Shown here: piece after piece, positions 52,063 through 60,287 of the stretch | Layout of the letters: every line of letters starts with the position of its first letter | Position numbering within the stretch: the stretch's first letter is position 1 | NCBI RefSeq assembly: GCF_014196345.1 | Contig: NZ_JACIDN010000010.1 | Location: 1 to 64,000, forward strand | Length of the DNA: 64,000 nt | Reading direction: 5' to 3' | Source of the DNA: Methylobacterium brachythecii | GTDB taxonomy: Bacteria > Pseudomonadota > Alphaproteobacteria > Rhizobiales > Beijerinckiaceae | Translations under genes and position numbers: made by a program | The notes under the pieces: generated by a model | The model's database searches: none | What the model saw: the letters and a program-made list of their open reading frames with translations, nothing else | What the model was told of the DNA's origin: nothing

Positions 52063-55000
52063 GCGGCCACTCCTGCGGTGATGCCGACGCTGACGCCTTC
52101 GAGGCGGTCTTCGAGTTCCTCCTCGGCGCGGTCGAGGGCGTCTCGGGTCTCGGAATCGGGGGTCCAGAAGCCGCGGCGATGGGCTTCGATCAGGCGCTGC
52201 GCGACTTTGGCGGAGGCGGTCGGGTTCAGCGCCGCCATGCGCTCGCGCATCTCGGGGTCGAGCACGTAGGTCTCGGTGATGCGCTGGTAGACCCAGGGCG
52301 CCACCGCCCCGGAGGTCGCCGACCAGCCCATCGTGTTGGTGAGATGCGCCTCGATCTGGCGCACGCCCTCGTAGCCGTGACCGAGCATGCCCTCGGTCCA
52401 TTTCGGGTTGAGCATGCGGGTGCGGGTCTCGAGCGAGACCTGCTCGGAGAGCGAGCGCACGACGCCTTCGCCGCGAGTCTGGTCGCTGATGTAGATCGGC
52501 ACGGCGTCGCCCTTGGCGCGCGCCACCGCCCGGCCCATGCCGCCGAGACCGTCGAAGTAGTGGTCGACGGAGGTCACGCCGACCTCGACCGAGTCGAGGT
52601 TCTGGTAGGCGAAGTCGACCTTGGCCAGCACGCTCGCCATGAGCTGGCGCTGGGGGGCCGCCTTGCCGTCGCGACCGTAGGCGAAGCTCTTGCGGCGCGA
52701 GAAGGCCTCGCAGATCTCGTCCTCGTCCTGCCAGCGGCCGGATTCGACGAGCTGATTGACGTTGGCGCCATAGGCCCCCTCGGCATTCGAGAAGACCCTT
52801 AAGGCCGCCGTCTCGATATCGACGCCGTGCTCGGCCTGGTGCGCCAGAGCGTGCTTGCGGACGAAGTTCTGCTCCACCGGCTCCTTGGCGGCGGCGGCGA
52901 GGAAGGACGCTTCCGCGAGCAGCTTCGTCTGCAGCGGGAGCAGATCGCGAAAGATGCCGGATAAGGTGACGACCACATCGATGCGGGGCCGGCCCAGTGT
53001 CTCCAGCGGGATCAGCGTGGCGCCGCAGAGCCGGCCATAGCCGTCGAAGCGCGGCTCCGCGCCGATCAGCGCCAGCGCCTGGGCGATCGGGCCGCCCTCG
53101 CCCTTCAGATTGTCCGTCCCCCAGAGCACGATGGCGATGCTCTCGGGGAGCAGCGCGCCCTCGTCGCGGTAGCGGGCGAGGATGCGCTCGGCCTGCCGCC
53201 GACCGTCGGCCACTGCGAAGGTCGAGGGCAGCCGATAGGGATCGAAACCGTGGATGTTGCGCCCGGTCGGCAGAACGGCCGGGTTCCTCAGCAGGTCGCC
53301 ACCCGCCACGGGGGCGATGAAGCGGCCGTCGAGCGCCTTGAGCAGGGCCGGAAGCTCGTGGTCCCGCGCCAGCAGTGCATCGGTCTCGCGCAACTGGGCG
53401 AAGGCGGCGCGCTGGGTCTCGTCGGCGGTCAGCCCCGCGGCCGCGAGCGCTTGATCGATGGGTTCTCCCCCGACGAGGGCCGCGATGCCGGCGCGCTCCG
53501 GCGCCAGCCCATGCGAGGCCTCGGCCAGCGCGAGCAGCAGGTCGATCCGCTCCTCGGCGGGCGTGCTCTCTCCGACTACGTGCATGCCGTGGGGGATCAG
53601 GGTGTGTTCCAGCTCGGAGACGGCACGGCCGAGGGCAAACACCTTGTCGGCGAGATCGCCCGCCCAGACCGGCTCGGCCGGGACGAGATCGAGGGCAGCG
53701 GCCTGGACCTGGATCAGTTCGGCGAGATCCTGGCGCTCACCCTCCGCTTCGGGCTCCAGGGCGCGCCAGCGTTCGATCGAGCCCTTGAGGTCGATCAGCC
53801 CGCGATAGAGGCCGGCCTGGGCGAGGCTCGGCGTGAGGTAGCTCACCATGGTCGCCGCCGAGCGACGCTTGGCGATCATGCCCTCGGAGGGGTTGTTGGC
53901 GGCGTAGAGGTAGACGTTCGGCAGCGGCCCGATCAGCCGCTCCGGCCAGCAGGCGGCGGAGAGCCCGGTCTGCTTGCCGGGCATGAATTCGAGCGCGCCA
54001 TGCGTGCCGAAATGCAGCACGGCATCCGCGCAAAAGTCCTCGCGCACGTAGCGATAGAAAGCGGAGAAGGCATGCGTTGGCGCGAATCCGCGCTCGAACA
54101 GCAGCCGCATCGGATCGCCCTCGTAGCCGAAGCCCGGCTGCACGCCGACGAAGACGTTTCCGAGTTGCACACCGAGGACGAAGAGCGCGGAGCCGTTGCT
54201 GTTCTGGCGCCCCGGCGCCGGACCCCATTGCGCCTCGATCTCGGCGAGATGCGGCTCGCGGCGGACATGATCGTCGGCCGGGATCCGGTGATGGACGTTG
54301 GCAGGCGTGCCGAAGCGGGCGGCATTTCCGGCGAGGACTGCGTTCCGCAGGTCGTCGACGGTGCCCGGAACCTCGACGTCGTAGCCCGCAGCCTTCAGCC
54401 CCTTCAGCGTGTTGTGCAGCGACTGGTAGACCGAGAGGAAGGCCGCCGTGCCGATTGAGCCGGCATTCGGCGGGAAGCCGAACAGCACGATGGCGATCTT
54501 GCGCTCCGCCAGAGCCTTGCGACGCAGGCCGACCAGCCGCTCGACCCGGGCGGCGAGCCGGTCGGCCCGCTCGGGATGGGCACGCATGTCACGGGCCGTC
54601 TCGCCGCTCGATGCGCTGGAGCGGCCGCCGAACACCATCGGCGCGGTGGCGCCGTCGAGCTCGGGTATCGCCACCATCATGGTGGCTTCCACCGGCGAGA
54701 GGCCGCGATCCGAGGCCTCCCATTGCTCGATGGTCTGGAATTCGAGGGCGTGCGCGGCGAGGTAGGGCACGTCGAGTCCGGCAAGCGTCGCCTCGGCCGC
54801 GGCCGCATCGTTGTAGGCCGGGCCGCCGACCAGCGAGAACCCGGTGAGCGAGACCACCGCATCCACGACCGGGCGCCCGTCGCGTTTGAAGAAGGCGTCC
54901 ACGGCGGGACGGTTGTCGAGGCCGCTGGCGAAGGCCGGCACCACCGACAGGCCGCGGGCTTCGAGGGCCGCGATCACCCCATCGTAATGCGTGGTGTTTC

Positions 55001-55778
55001 CGGCGAGCACGTAGGAGCGCATCACCAGCAGGCCAACCCGCCCCTTACCGGCAACCGCCACGGGCAAGCGCGAGGCATCCTCGCCGATCCGCCCCTTGAG
55101 GCGCGGATGGTACAGACCCGTCTCCGGATAGCTCAGCGGCGGCTGGACATTGGCCGCCTCGCGCCAGACCTCGCGCGGCCCGGCGGCGTAGCGACCAACA
55201 AGGAAGCGCACGAGGTTCGCGATATTCTCGTCCGAGCCTGACAGCCAGTATTGCAGCGTCAGGAAATAGGCGCGCAGGTCCTGCGCCTTGCCGGGGATGA
55301 AGCGGAGGATCTTCGGCAGCTTGCGGATCAGCGCCATCTGCTTGGCGCCGTTGCCCTGTGCGCCGGGCTTGCCGCGCAGCCTCTTCAGGAAGTCGAGCGC
55401 GCCGCGCGTGGTACCGTCCATATTGAGACGGTTCATCCGCGTGGTCTTGACCACTTCGGAGGCCGAGAGCGCGCCGATCATGGCATCGCACTGATCGCGC
55501 CGAGCCAGCAGGGTCGGCAGGATCGCCTTCACGTGCTCGTCGATGAACAGCATGGCCGAGAAGACGATGTCGGCTCGGGCAATGTCGGCTTTGCAGGCTG
55601 CTAGCGCGGATGGGTTGGTGTCCCATTCGGCCGCAGCGTGGAAATCGATCACCAATCCCGGCATCTCGTCGCGCAGCCGCATGCGGCCGCGCTCGAGCGC
55701 GCTCGCCATGTGGTTGTCCATCGTCACGAGGACGATGCGGAGCGTCGGGCGCTCAGCGGCCGAAATGCGCTTTGGCAT
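52059..55778 (-). CDS. bchH: Magnesium chelatase subunit H
   Basis: Porphyrin-binding catalytic subunit of Mg-chelatase, 1239 residues. The CobN-type fold shows in FHAAAEWDTNPSAL, VLRFIPGKAQDLRAYFLTLQYW and NYLAGNTTHYDG-like RSYVLAGNTTHYDGVIAALE, the conserved HFGTHGALEFMPGKQTGLS with its His-Glu ligands, and the C-terminal YQRITETYVLDPEMRERM. Overlaps bchB by 26 bp. Works with BchI and BchD, encoded about 8.6 kb away on the same strand. Confidence 0.97.
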   Translation of the reverse strand: MPKRISAAERPTLRIVLVTMDNHMASALERGRMRLRDEMPGLVIDFHAAAEWDTNPSALAACKADIARADIVFSAMLFIDEHVKAILPTLLARRDQCDAMIGALSASEVVKTTRMNRLNMDGTTRGALDFLKRLRGKPGAQGNGAKQMALIRKLPKILRFIPGKAQDLRAYFLTLQYWLSGSDENIANLVRFLVGRYAAGPREVWREAANVQPPLSYPETGLYHPRLKGRIGEDASRLPVAVAGKGRVGLLVMRSYVLAGNTTHYDGVIAALEARGLSVVPAFASGLDNRPAVDAFFKRDGRPVVDAVVSLTGFSLVGGPAYNDAAAAEATLAGLDVPYLAAHALEFQTIEQWEASDRGLSPVEATMMVAIPELDGATAPMVFGGRSSASSGETARDMRAHPERADRLAARVERLVGLRRKALAERKIAIVLFGFPPNAGSIGTAAFLSVYQSLHNTLKGLKAAGYDVEVPGTVDDLRNAVLAGNAARFGTPANVHHRIPADDHVRREPHLAEIEAQWGPAPGRQNSNGSALFVLGVQLGNVFVGVQPGFGYEGDPMRLLFERGFAPTHAFSAFYRYVREDFCADAVLHFGTHGALEFMPGKQTGLSAACWPERLIGPLPNVYLYAANNPSEGMIAKRRSAATMVSYLTPSLAQAGLYRGLIDLKGSIERWRALEPEAEGERQDLAELIQVQAAALDLVPAEPVWAGDLADKVFALGRAVSELEHTLIPHGMHVVGESTPAEERIDLLLALAEASHGLAPERAGIAALVGGEPIDQALAAAGLTADETQRAAFAQLRETDALLARDHELPALLKALDGRFIAPVAGGDLLRNPAVLPTGRNIHGFDPYRLPSTFAVADGRRQAERILARYRDEGALLPESIAIVLWGTDNLKGEGGPIAQALALIGAEPRFDGYGRLCGATLIPLETLGRPRIDVVVTLSGIFRDLLPLQTKLLAEASFLAAAAKEPVEQNFVRKHALAHQAEHGVDIETAALRVFSNAEGAYGANVNQLVESGRWQDEDEICEAFSRRKSFAYGRDGKAAPQRQLMASVLAKVDFAYQNLDSVEVGVTSVDHYFDGLGGMGRAVARAKGDAVPIYISDQTRGEGVVRSLSEQVSLETRTRMLNPKWTEGMLGHGYEGVRQIEAHLTNTMGWSATSGAVAPWVYQRITETYVLDPEMRERMAALNPTASAKVAQRLIEAHRRGFWTPDSETRDALDRAEEELEDRLEGVSVGITAGVAA

Positions 55779-57339
55779 CGTACAGGGTCTCGAGGGTGAT
55801 GAGCGGGAGCTGCCGCTCGCGGGCGAAGCGCTCGGTGTTCGCGCGCGCCTTTCCGCGCACGAAGAACGGGATCTTTTTCAGTTCCTTTTCGGCGTCGGGG
55901 GCCCAGGGGGCGATGAGGATGGGGGTGGTGCCGCTGGGCTCGGTCGCGGCAGGCGGGACTACCCCCACCTCTTCCCCTCTCCGCAAGGGGGAGGGGATCG
56001 CCGTGCTGCCATGCCGCGTCAGATGCGAGGGCGCGGCGCCATCGTGGAATTCGGGGTCCTCCCGGAACATGCCGAGGAGGTGCTCTTCGAGGCCCATCAT
56101 CAGCGGGTGGACCCAAGTGTCGAAGAGGACGTTCGCGCCCTCGAAGCCCATCTGCGGCGAGTGGCGGGCCGGGAAATCCTGGACGTGGATCGGAGCCGAG
56201 ATCACCGCACAGGGCACGCCGAGGCGCTTGGCGATGTGGCGCTCCATCTGCGTGCCGAGCACGAGTTCGGGCGCGGCCGCCTGGATCGCGGCTTCGACGT
56301 CGAGATAGTCGTCGGTGATGAGCGCCTCGATACCGTGCTCGGCGGCTTCGGCGCGCAGCTCGCGGGCGAACTCACGGCTGTAGGTGCCGATGCCGACGAC
56401 CTTGAAGGCGAGTTCGGTCGCGGCGATGCGGGCGGCGGCGAGCGCGTGGGTGGCGTCGCCGAAGATGAAGACGCGCTTGCCGGTCAGGTAGGTCGAGTCG
56501 ACCGAGCGAGAGTACCAGGGCAGCCGCGAAGGCGCGCCGGCCAGCACCGGCGCGGGATCGACGCCGGCGAGCGCGGCGACCGCCTCGACGAAGCGCTCGG
56601 TGGCCTTCACGCCGATCGGCACGATGTCGGTGAAGGGCTGCTTGAACGTCTTTTCCAGGTACTGCGCGGCTGCTCTGGCTATCTCCGGGTAGAGCACGAC
56701 GTTGAAGGCGGCCGCGCCGAGCCTGCCGAGATCGGCGGGCGTCGCGCCCATCGGGGCGACCACGTTCACGTCGATGCCGAGCGCGTCGAGCAGCTTGCGT
56801 ATCTCGACGATGTCGTCGCGGTGGCGGAAGCCGAGCGCGGTCGGGCCGAGCACGTTGCAGACCGGTCGGCGGCCCTCGCGGGGGGCGCGCTCGACGGGCT
56901 GGCCGGCCAGCGCCCGAACAAGACGGTAGAAGGTTTCGGACGCGCCCCAGTTCTCTTTCTTCTGGTAGGCCGGCAGCTCCAGCGGGATCACCGGGATCGG
57001 CAGCGCCAGGGCCTTGGCGAGGCCGCCCGGATCGTCCTGGATCAGCTCGGCGGTGCAAGACGCGCCGACGATCATCGCCTGCGGCTGGAAGCGCTCGTAG
57101 GCTTGCGCCACCGCGTTCTTGAAGATCTCGGCGGTGTCGCGCCCGAGATCCTGCGCCTGGAAGGTCGTGTAGGTGACGGGCGGGCGGGCGTCGCGCCGCT
57201 CGATCATCGTGAAGAGCAGGTCGGCATAGGTGTCGCCCTGCGGCGCGTGCAGGACGTAGTGCAGGCCCTTCATAGCGGTGGCGATCCGCATGGCGCCGAT
57301 GTGGGGCGGTCCCTCGTAGGTCCAGACGGTGAGCTGCAT
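55753..57339 (-). CDS. bchB: Light-independent protochlorophyllide reductase subunit B
   Basis: Catalytic subunit of DPOR, 528 residues from the ATG of MQLTVWTYEGPPHIGAMRIA. Asp36 in APQGDTYADLLF is the unusual fourth ligand of the NB cluster. Conserved segments include IVGASCTAELIQDDPGGLAK and TDDYLDVEAAIQ. The C-terminal PCP_red domain is intact (PDAEKELKKIPFFVRGKARA…LETLYDAKAHFGR). The linker before it holds a repeat-derived string (IPSPLRRGEEVG). 4 bp after bchN. Confidence 0.95.
   Translation of the reverse strand: MQLTVWTYEGPPHIGAMRIATAMKGLHYVLHAPQGDTYADLLFTMIERRDARPPVTYTTFQAQDLGRDTAEIFKNAVAQAYERFQPQAMIVGASCTAELIQDDPGGLAKALALPIPVIPLELPAYQKKENWGASETFYRLVRALAGQPVERAPREGRRPVCNVLGPTALGFRHRDDIVEIRKLLDALGIDVNVVAPMGATPADLGRLGAAAFNVVLYPEIARAAAQYLEKTFKQPFTDIVPIGVKATERFVEAVAALAGVDPAPVLAGAPSRLPWYSRSVDSTYLTGKRVFIFGDATHALAAARIAATELAFKVVGIGTYSREFARELRAEAAEHGIEALITDDYLDVEAAIQAAAPELVLGTQMERHIAKRLGVPCAVISAPIHVQDFPARHSPQMGFEGANVLFDTWVHPLMMGLEEHLLGMFREDPEFHDGAAPSHLTRHGSTAIPSPLRRGEEVGVVPPAATEPSGTTPILIAPWAPDAEKELKKIPFFVRGKARANTERFARERQLPLITLETLYDAKAHFGR
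55974..55996. repeat. Palindrome inside the bchB linker
   Basis: CCCCTC-T…AAGGGG-GAGGGG: a hairpin-forming G/C-run palindrome (CCCCTCTCC GCAA GGGGGAGGGG) within coding sequence. It translates to PSPLRRGE, a common signature of this repeat type. It lies in the variable linker between the nitrogenase-like body and the PCP_red domain of BchB. Confidence 0.7.
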
Positions 57340-57343
57340 CGCC

Positions 57344-58621
57344 TCAGACCTCCAGCCGCGTCCGCCGCACGAGCGGACGGCAGAAGAGTTCGGCGAGGTC
57401 ACCGGCCTGGTCGTAGCCCTGGATCGGCGTGAACAGCAGCTCGATCGACCACTTGGTCGAGAGGCCCTCAGCCTCCAACGGATTGGCGAGGCCGAGGCCG
57501 CAGACGGTTAGGTCGGGACGCGCCTTGCGGCAGCGGTCCATTTGGTCGTCGAGGCTCTGGCCCTCGTTGACGATCGTGCCGCTCGGCAGCAGTTCGAGTT
57601 CTTCGGAGAGGTGCGCGCGATGCAGGTAGGGCGTGCCGACCTCGACCAGCTCGGCTTCCATCTCGCGCGAGAGGAAGCGCGCGAGCGGCACTTCGAGCTG
57701 CGAGTCGGGGAAGAAGAACACCCGCTTGCCCGAGAGACGCTCCTGGTACTGCGCGAGCGCGCGGCGCGCCCGCTTCTGGCCCGGCGCGACGACCGCCTCG
57801 AAATGCTGGGCGTCGACGCCGAACGCGTCGGCGGCCGCGCGCAGCCAACGCGTGGTGCCCTCGGCGCCGAGCGGGAACGGCGCGGAGAGCCGCTTGGCGC
57901 TACGCTCTTCGAGCGACCGCGCCGTGTCGGTCAGGAAGGGCTGCGCAAGCAGGTAGCGGGTGTTGCGCCCAACCGGCGGCATCTCGCCGGCCCGGCGTGC
58001 CGGCAGGAAGCGGGCTGGGATGCCGAGTTCGGCGAAGATGCGGGCGAACTGGTCCTCGACGACGTCGGCCAGCGCGCCCACCACCATCAGCGCGGCCTCG
58101 GCCTCGGCCGGGGCGGGCGGCAGTTCCGGCACGAGCGAAGCGAGGCAGGCGTCCTCGCCTTGGGTGAAGGTCGTCTCGATGCCCGAGCCCGAGTAGTTCA
58201 GGACACGAACGTCCGGCGCGAGGCTCTTCGAGAGCCGCAAAGCCGCCCGGCTGAGATCGAGCTTGATCACCTCCGACGGGCAGGAGCCGACGAGGAAGAG
58301 CAGCTTGATGCCCGGCCGACGCTCGATCAGTCGGCCGACGATGCGGTCGAGCTCCTCGTTCATGTCGGCGATACCGGCGAGGTCGCGCTCGTCGATGATC
58401 GCGGTGGCGAAGCGCGGCTCGGCAAAGATCATCACGCCGGCGGCCGACTGGATCAGGTGGGCGCATGTGCGCGAGCCGACGACGAGGAAGAACGCGTCCT
58501 GGATTTTTCGATGCAGCCAGACGATGCCGGTCAGCCCGCAGAACACCGCACGCTGGCCGCGCTCCTGGCGGACCTCGACGCCGCAATCCGCTGCTGCCGG
58601 GAGTGGGGCGTGGGCGTTCAT
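57344..58621 (-). CDS. bchN: Light-independent protochlorophyllide reductase subunit N
   Basis: Partner of BchB in DPOR, which reduces ring D without light. 425 residues. Three cysteine ligands of the NB cluster lie in QRAVFCGLTGIVWLHRK, VGSRTCAHLIQSAAG and LVGSCPSEVIKLDL. The segment LNYSGSGIETTFTQGED is typical. Overlaps bchF by 4 bp (ATGA). Confidence 0.97.
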   Translation of the reverse strand: MNAHAPLPAAADCGVEVRQERGQRAVFCGLTGIVWLHRKIQDAFFLVVGSRTCAHLIQSAAGVMIFAEPRFATAIIDERDLAGIADMNEELDRIVGRLIERRPGIKLLFLVGSCPSEVIKLDLSRAALRLSKSLAPDVRVLNYSGSGIETTFTQGEDACLASLVPELPPAPAEAEAALMVVGALADVVEDQFARIFAELGIPARFLPARRAGEMPPVGRNTRYLLAQPFLTDTARSLEERSAKRLSAPFPLGAEGTTRWLRAAADAFGVDAQHFEAVVAPGQKRARRALAQYQERLSGKRVFFFPDSQLEVPLARFLSREMEAELVEVGTPYLHRAHLSEELELLPSGTIVNEGQSLDDQMDRCRKARPDLTVCGLGLANPLEAEGLSTKWSIELLFTPIQGYDQAGDLAELFCRPLVRRTRLEV

Positions 58622-59133
58622 CGTGCGCCCTCCGCGACCATGGTCGCGCAGGCAGGCTCGGACGAGCCCTGGAGGCGCGCCGCGCGCAGCTTCAGCAGGA
58701 ACTGTCCGGCATTGACGAGGTAGGTCGCATAGGCGGCGAGTGCGAGCAGCAAGAGCTCCCGCGCATCGAGCCAGCCGGTCGCGAGCGCCACGAGATAGGC
58801 CGTGTGCAGCGCCAGCACGAGCATGCTGAACACGTCCTCCCAGAAGAAGGACCGAGCGAACAGGTAGCGCCCAAAGACCTCCTTCTCCCAGATCGAGCCC
58901 GTCACCATGATCGCGTAGAGCGCGAGCGTCTTGACGACGACCGAGACGTTGGCGGCGAACAATCCGTCGCCGGTGGCGAGTGTGCGCAGCACCAACGTCA
59001 GGCTGACCAAAAAAACCAGAAATTGCACGGGAGCGAGGACGCCCTGGACGATCGTCCAGGAAGAGGCGTCACGGCGCCGTCTCTCGGCGCTCGTGTAGAG
59101 TGGTGGTGTCGGCCGGTCCTGACGGGGACCCAT
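58618..59133 (-). CDS. bchF: 3-vinyl bacteriochlorophyllide hydratase
   Basis: Hydrates the 3-vinyl group, the step before BchC. 171 residues with about four membrane helices (IVQGVLAPVQFLVFLVSLTL, VKTLALYAIMVTGSIWEKEV, FSMLVLALHTAYLVAL, LLLLALAAYATYLVNAGQFL). The string SIWEKEVFGRYLFARSFFWE is the family hallmark. First gene of the bchFNBHLM-lhaA-puh array, 83 bp from the first of two PpsR-like boxes. Confidence 0.95.
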   Translation of the reverse strand: MGPRQDRPTPPLYTSAERRRRDASSWTIVQGVLAPVQFLVFLVSLTLVLRTLATGDGLFAANVSVVVKTLALYAIMVTGSIWEKEVFGRYLFARSFFWEDVFSMLVLALHTAYLVALATGWLDARELLLLALAAYATYLVNAGQFLLKLRAARLQGSSEPACATMVAEGAR

Positions 59134-59215
59134 GCTTCCGCCCTCTCGTTCGCCCTCGACCTCGTCTTCACGAAGCCGCCCTGACGCGAGAAACGTAAGT
59201 CCGAGCTTCGTCGAG

Positions 59216-59249
59216 TGTCAATCCAACTTTACGTCAAAATGCCATGACA
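59216..59249. promoter_or_regulatory. Tandem PpsR/CrtJ-like boxes between bchF and ppaA
   Basis: Two overlapping-phase sites: TGTCAATCCAACTTTACG (59216-59233) and CGTCAAAATGCCATGACA (59232-59249). Each deviates from TGT-N12-ACA at one base, and their start points are 16 bp apart. They lie in the 246-bp divergent gap and could govern both bchF and the regulator genes. Confidence 0.65.
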
Positions 59250-59379
59250 AACGGTGGGGTTTCCTAAAATTAGACCATTGCCAAGTGAGCGGCGAGGCGT
59301 ATCGTAAGATGAAATAAAACATGACAAGCTGGAGTCGCGTACCGACCCGTAGCGTTCAGAATCGTCGCTGGGATGGGAG

Positions 59380-60261
59380 ATGGCCGTGGGAGCTTGGAGG
59401 CATTTTAGCCAGGGCTTCGAGCTGGACGCCGCTTCTCTGGAGTGCGGCCCCTCTCCGGCGACAGCCCTAAACCCGGATCTCGTCGTCGACGACGTCTCGT
59501 TCGTTCGCGGCGACCTCTCGCGGCTGATCGAGGGCGAGATCCTGCCGCGGCTGATGCTGGTCCACCAGGAAGCGGTGAGACCGAGCCGGCTCCTCGTCGA
59601 ACGCCGCCCGACCCCGGAGCAGATTGCGACCTTCAGCGCCCTATTGCTGGATCCGGCCGCCGAGGATGTGACCGGCCATGTCCTTGGACTGCTCGACGGC
59701 GGCCTGTCCCTCGATGGGCTGCTTCTGGAGCTGCTGACCCCGGCAGCGCGCGAACTCGGGCGGTTGTGGGAAGAGGACGAGTGCGACTTCGTCGACGTGA
59801 CGGTCGCGCTCGGCCGTCTGCACGCGGTCGCGCGTACGCTCTGCGGACGCCTCGAGAGCGAGGCCTGGGGCCCGCATGGCCGCAGCATCCTGCTGGTCCC
59901 CTGCCCCGGCGAGACTCACATCTTCTGCCTGTCGATCGTCGCGAGCTTCTTCCGCGAGGCCGGATGGGACGTCACGACCGGCGACGCCGATTCCGGCTTC
60001 GACCTGCTGCGGGCCGAGTGGTTCGACGTCGTCGGCCTGACCCTGTCCTGCGACGTGCTGCTGCCGGGGCTCGCCGACACAGTCCGCGCCATGCGCAAAG
60101 TCTCCTGCAACCGCGGCGTCCGCGTCATGGTCGGCGGCCCGCTCTTCGTCCGCCATCCCGAGCAGCTTCATGCCTCGGGCGCCGACGCCATGGCGGAGGA
60201 CGCCCGGATAGCGCCGAGAATTGCGGAAAGCTTGCTTGAAAAGCAGGCGCAAGCCTGCTGA
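59380..60261 (+). CDS. ppaA: PpaA/AerR-type B12-binding antirepressor
   Basis: Regulator of photosynthesis gene expression that binds cobalamin and opposes PpsR. 293 residues. The N-terminal helical part (VTGHVLGLLDGGLSLDGLLL) precedes a B12-binding domain with the axial-His region GETHIFCLSIVASFFREAGW, DVVGLTLSCDVLLPGLADTV and VMVGGPLFVRHP. ATG at 59380 has no spacing for a ribosome-binding site; a GTG at 59386 has GGGAG six bp upstream and may be the true start. ppsR follows after 26 bp, the usual pair. Confidence 0.9.
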   Translation: MAVGAWRHFSQGFELDAASLECGPSPATALNPDLVVDDVSFVRGDLSRLIEGEILPRLMLVHQEAVRPSRLLVERRPTPEQIATFSALLLDPAAEDVTGHVLGLLDGGLSLDGLLLELLTPAARELGRLWEEDECDFVDVTVALGRLHAVARTLCGRLESEAWGPHGRSILLVPCPGETHIFCLSIVASFFREAGWDVTTGDADSGFDLLRAEWFDVVGLTLSCDVLLPGLADTVRAMRKVSCNRGVRVMVGGPLFVRHPEQLHASGADAMAEDARIAPRIAESLLEKQAQAC

Positions 60262-60287
60262 AAGGACCCGTTCGACGCCGTTACGAA

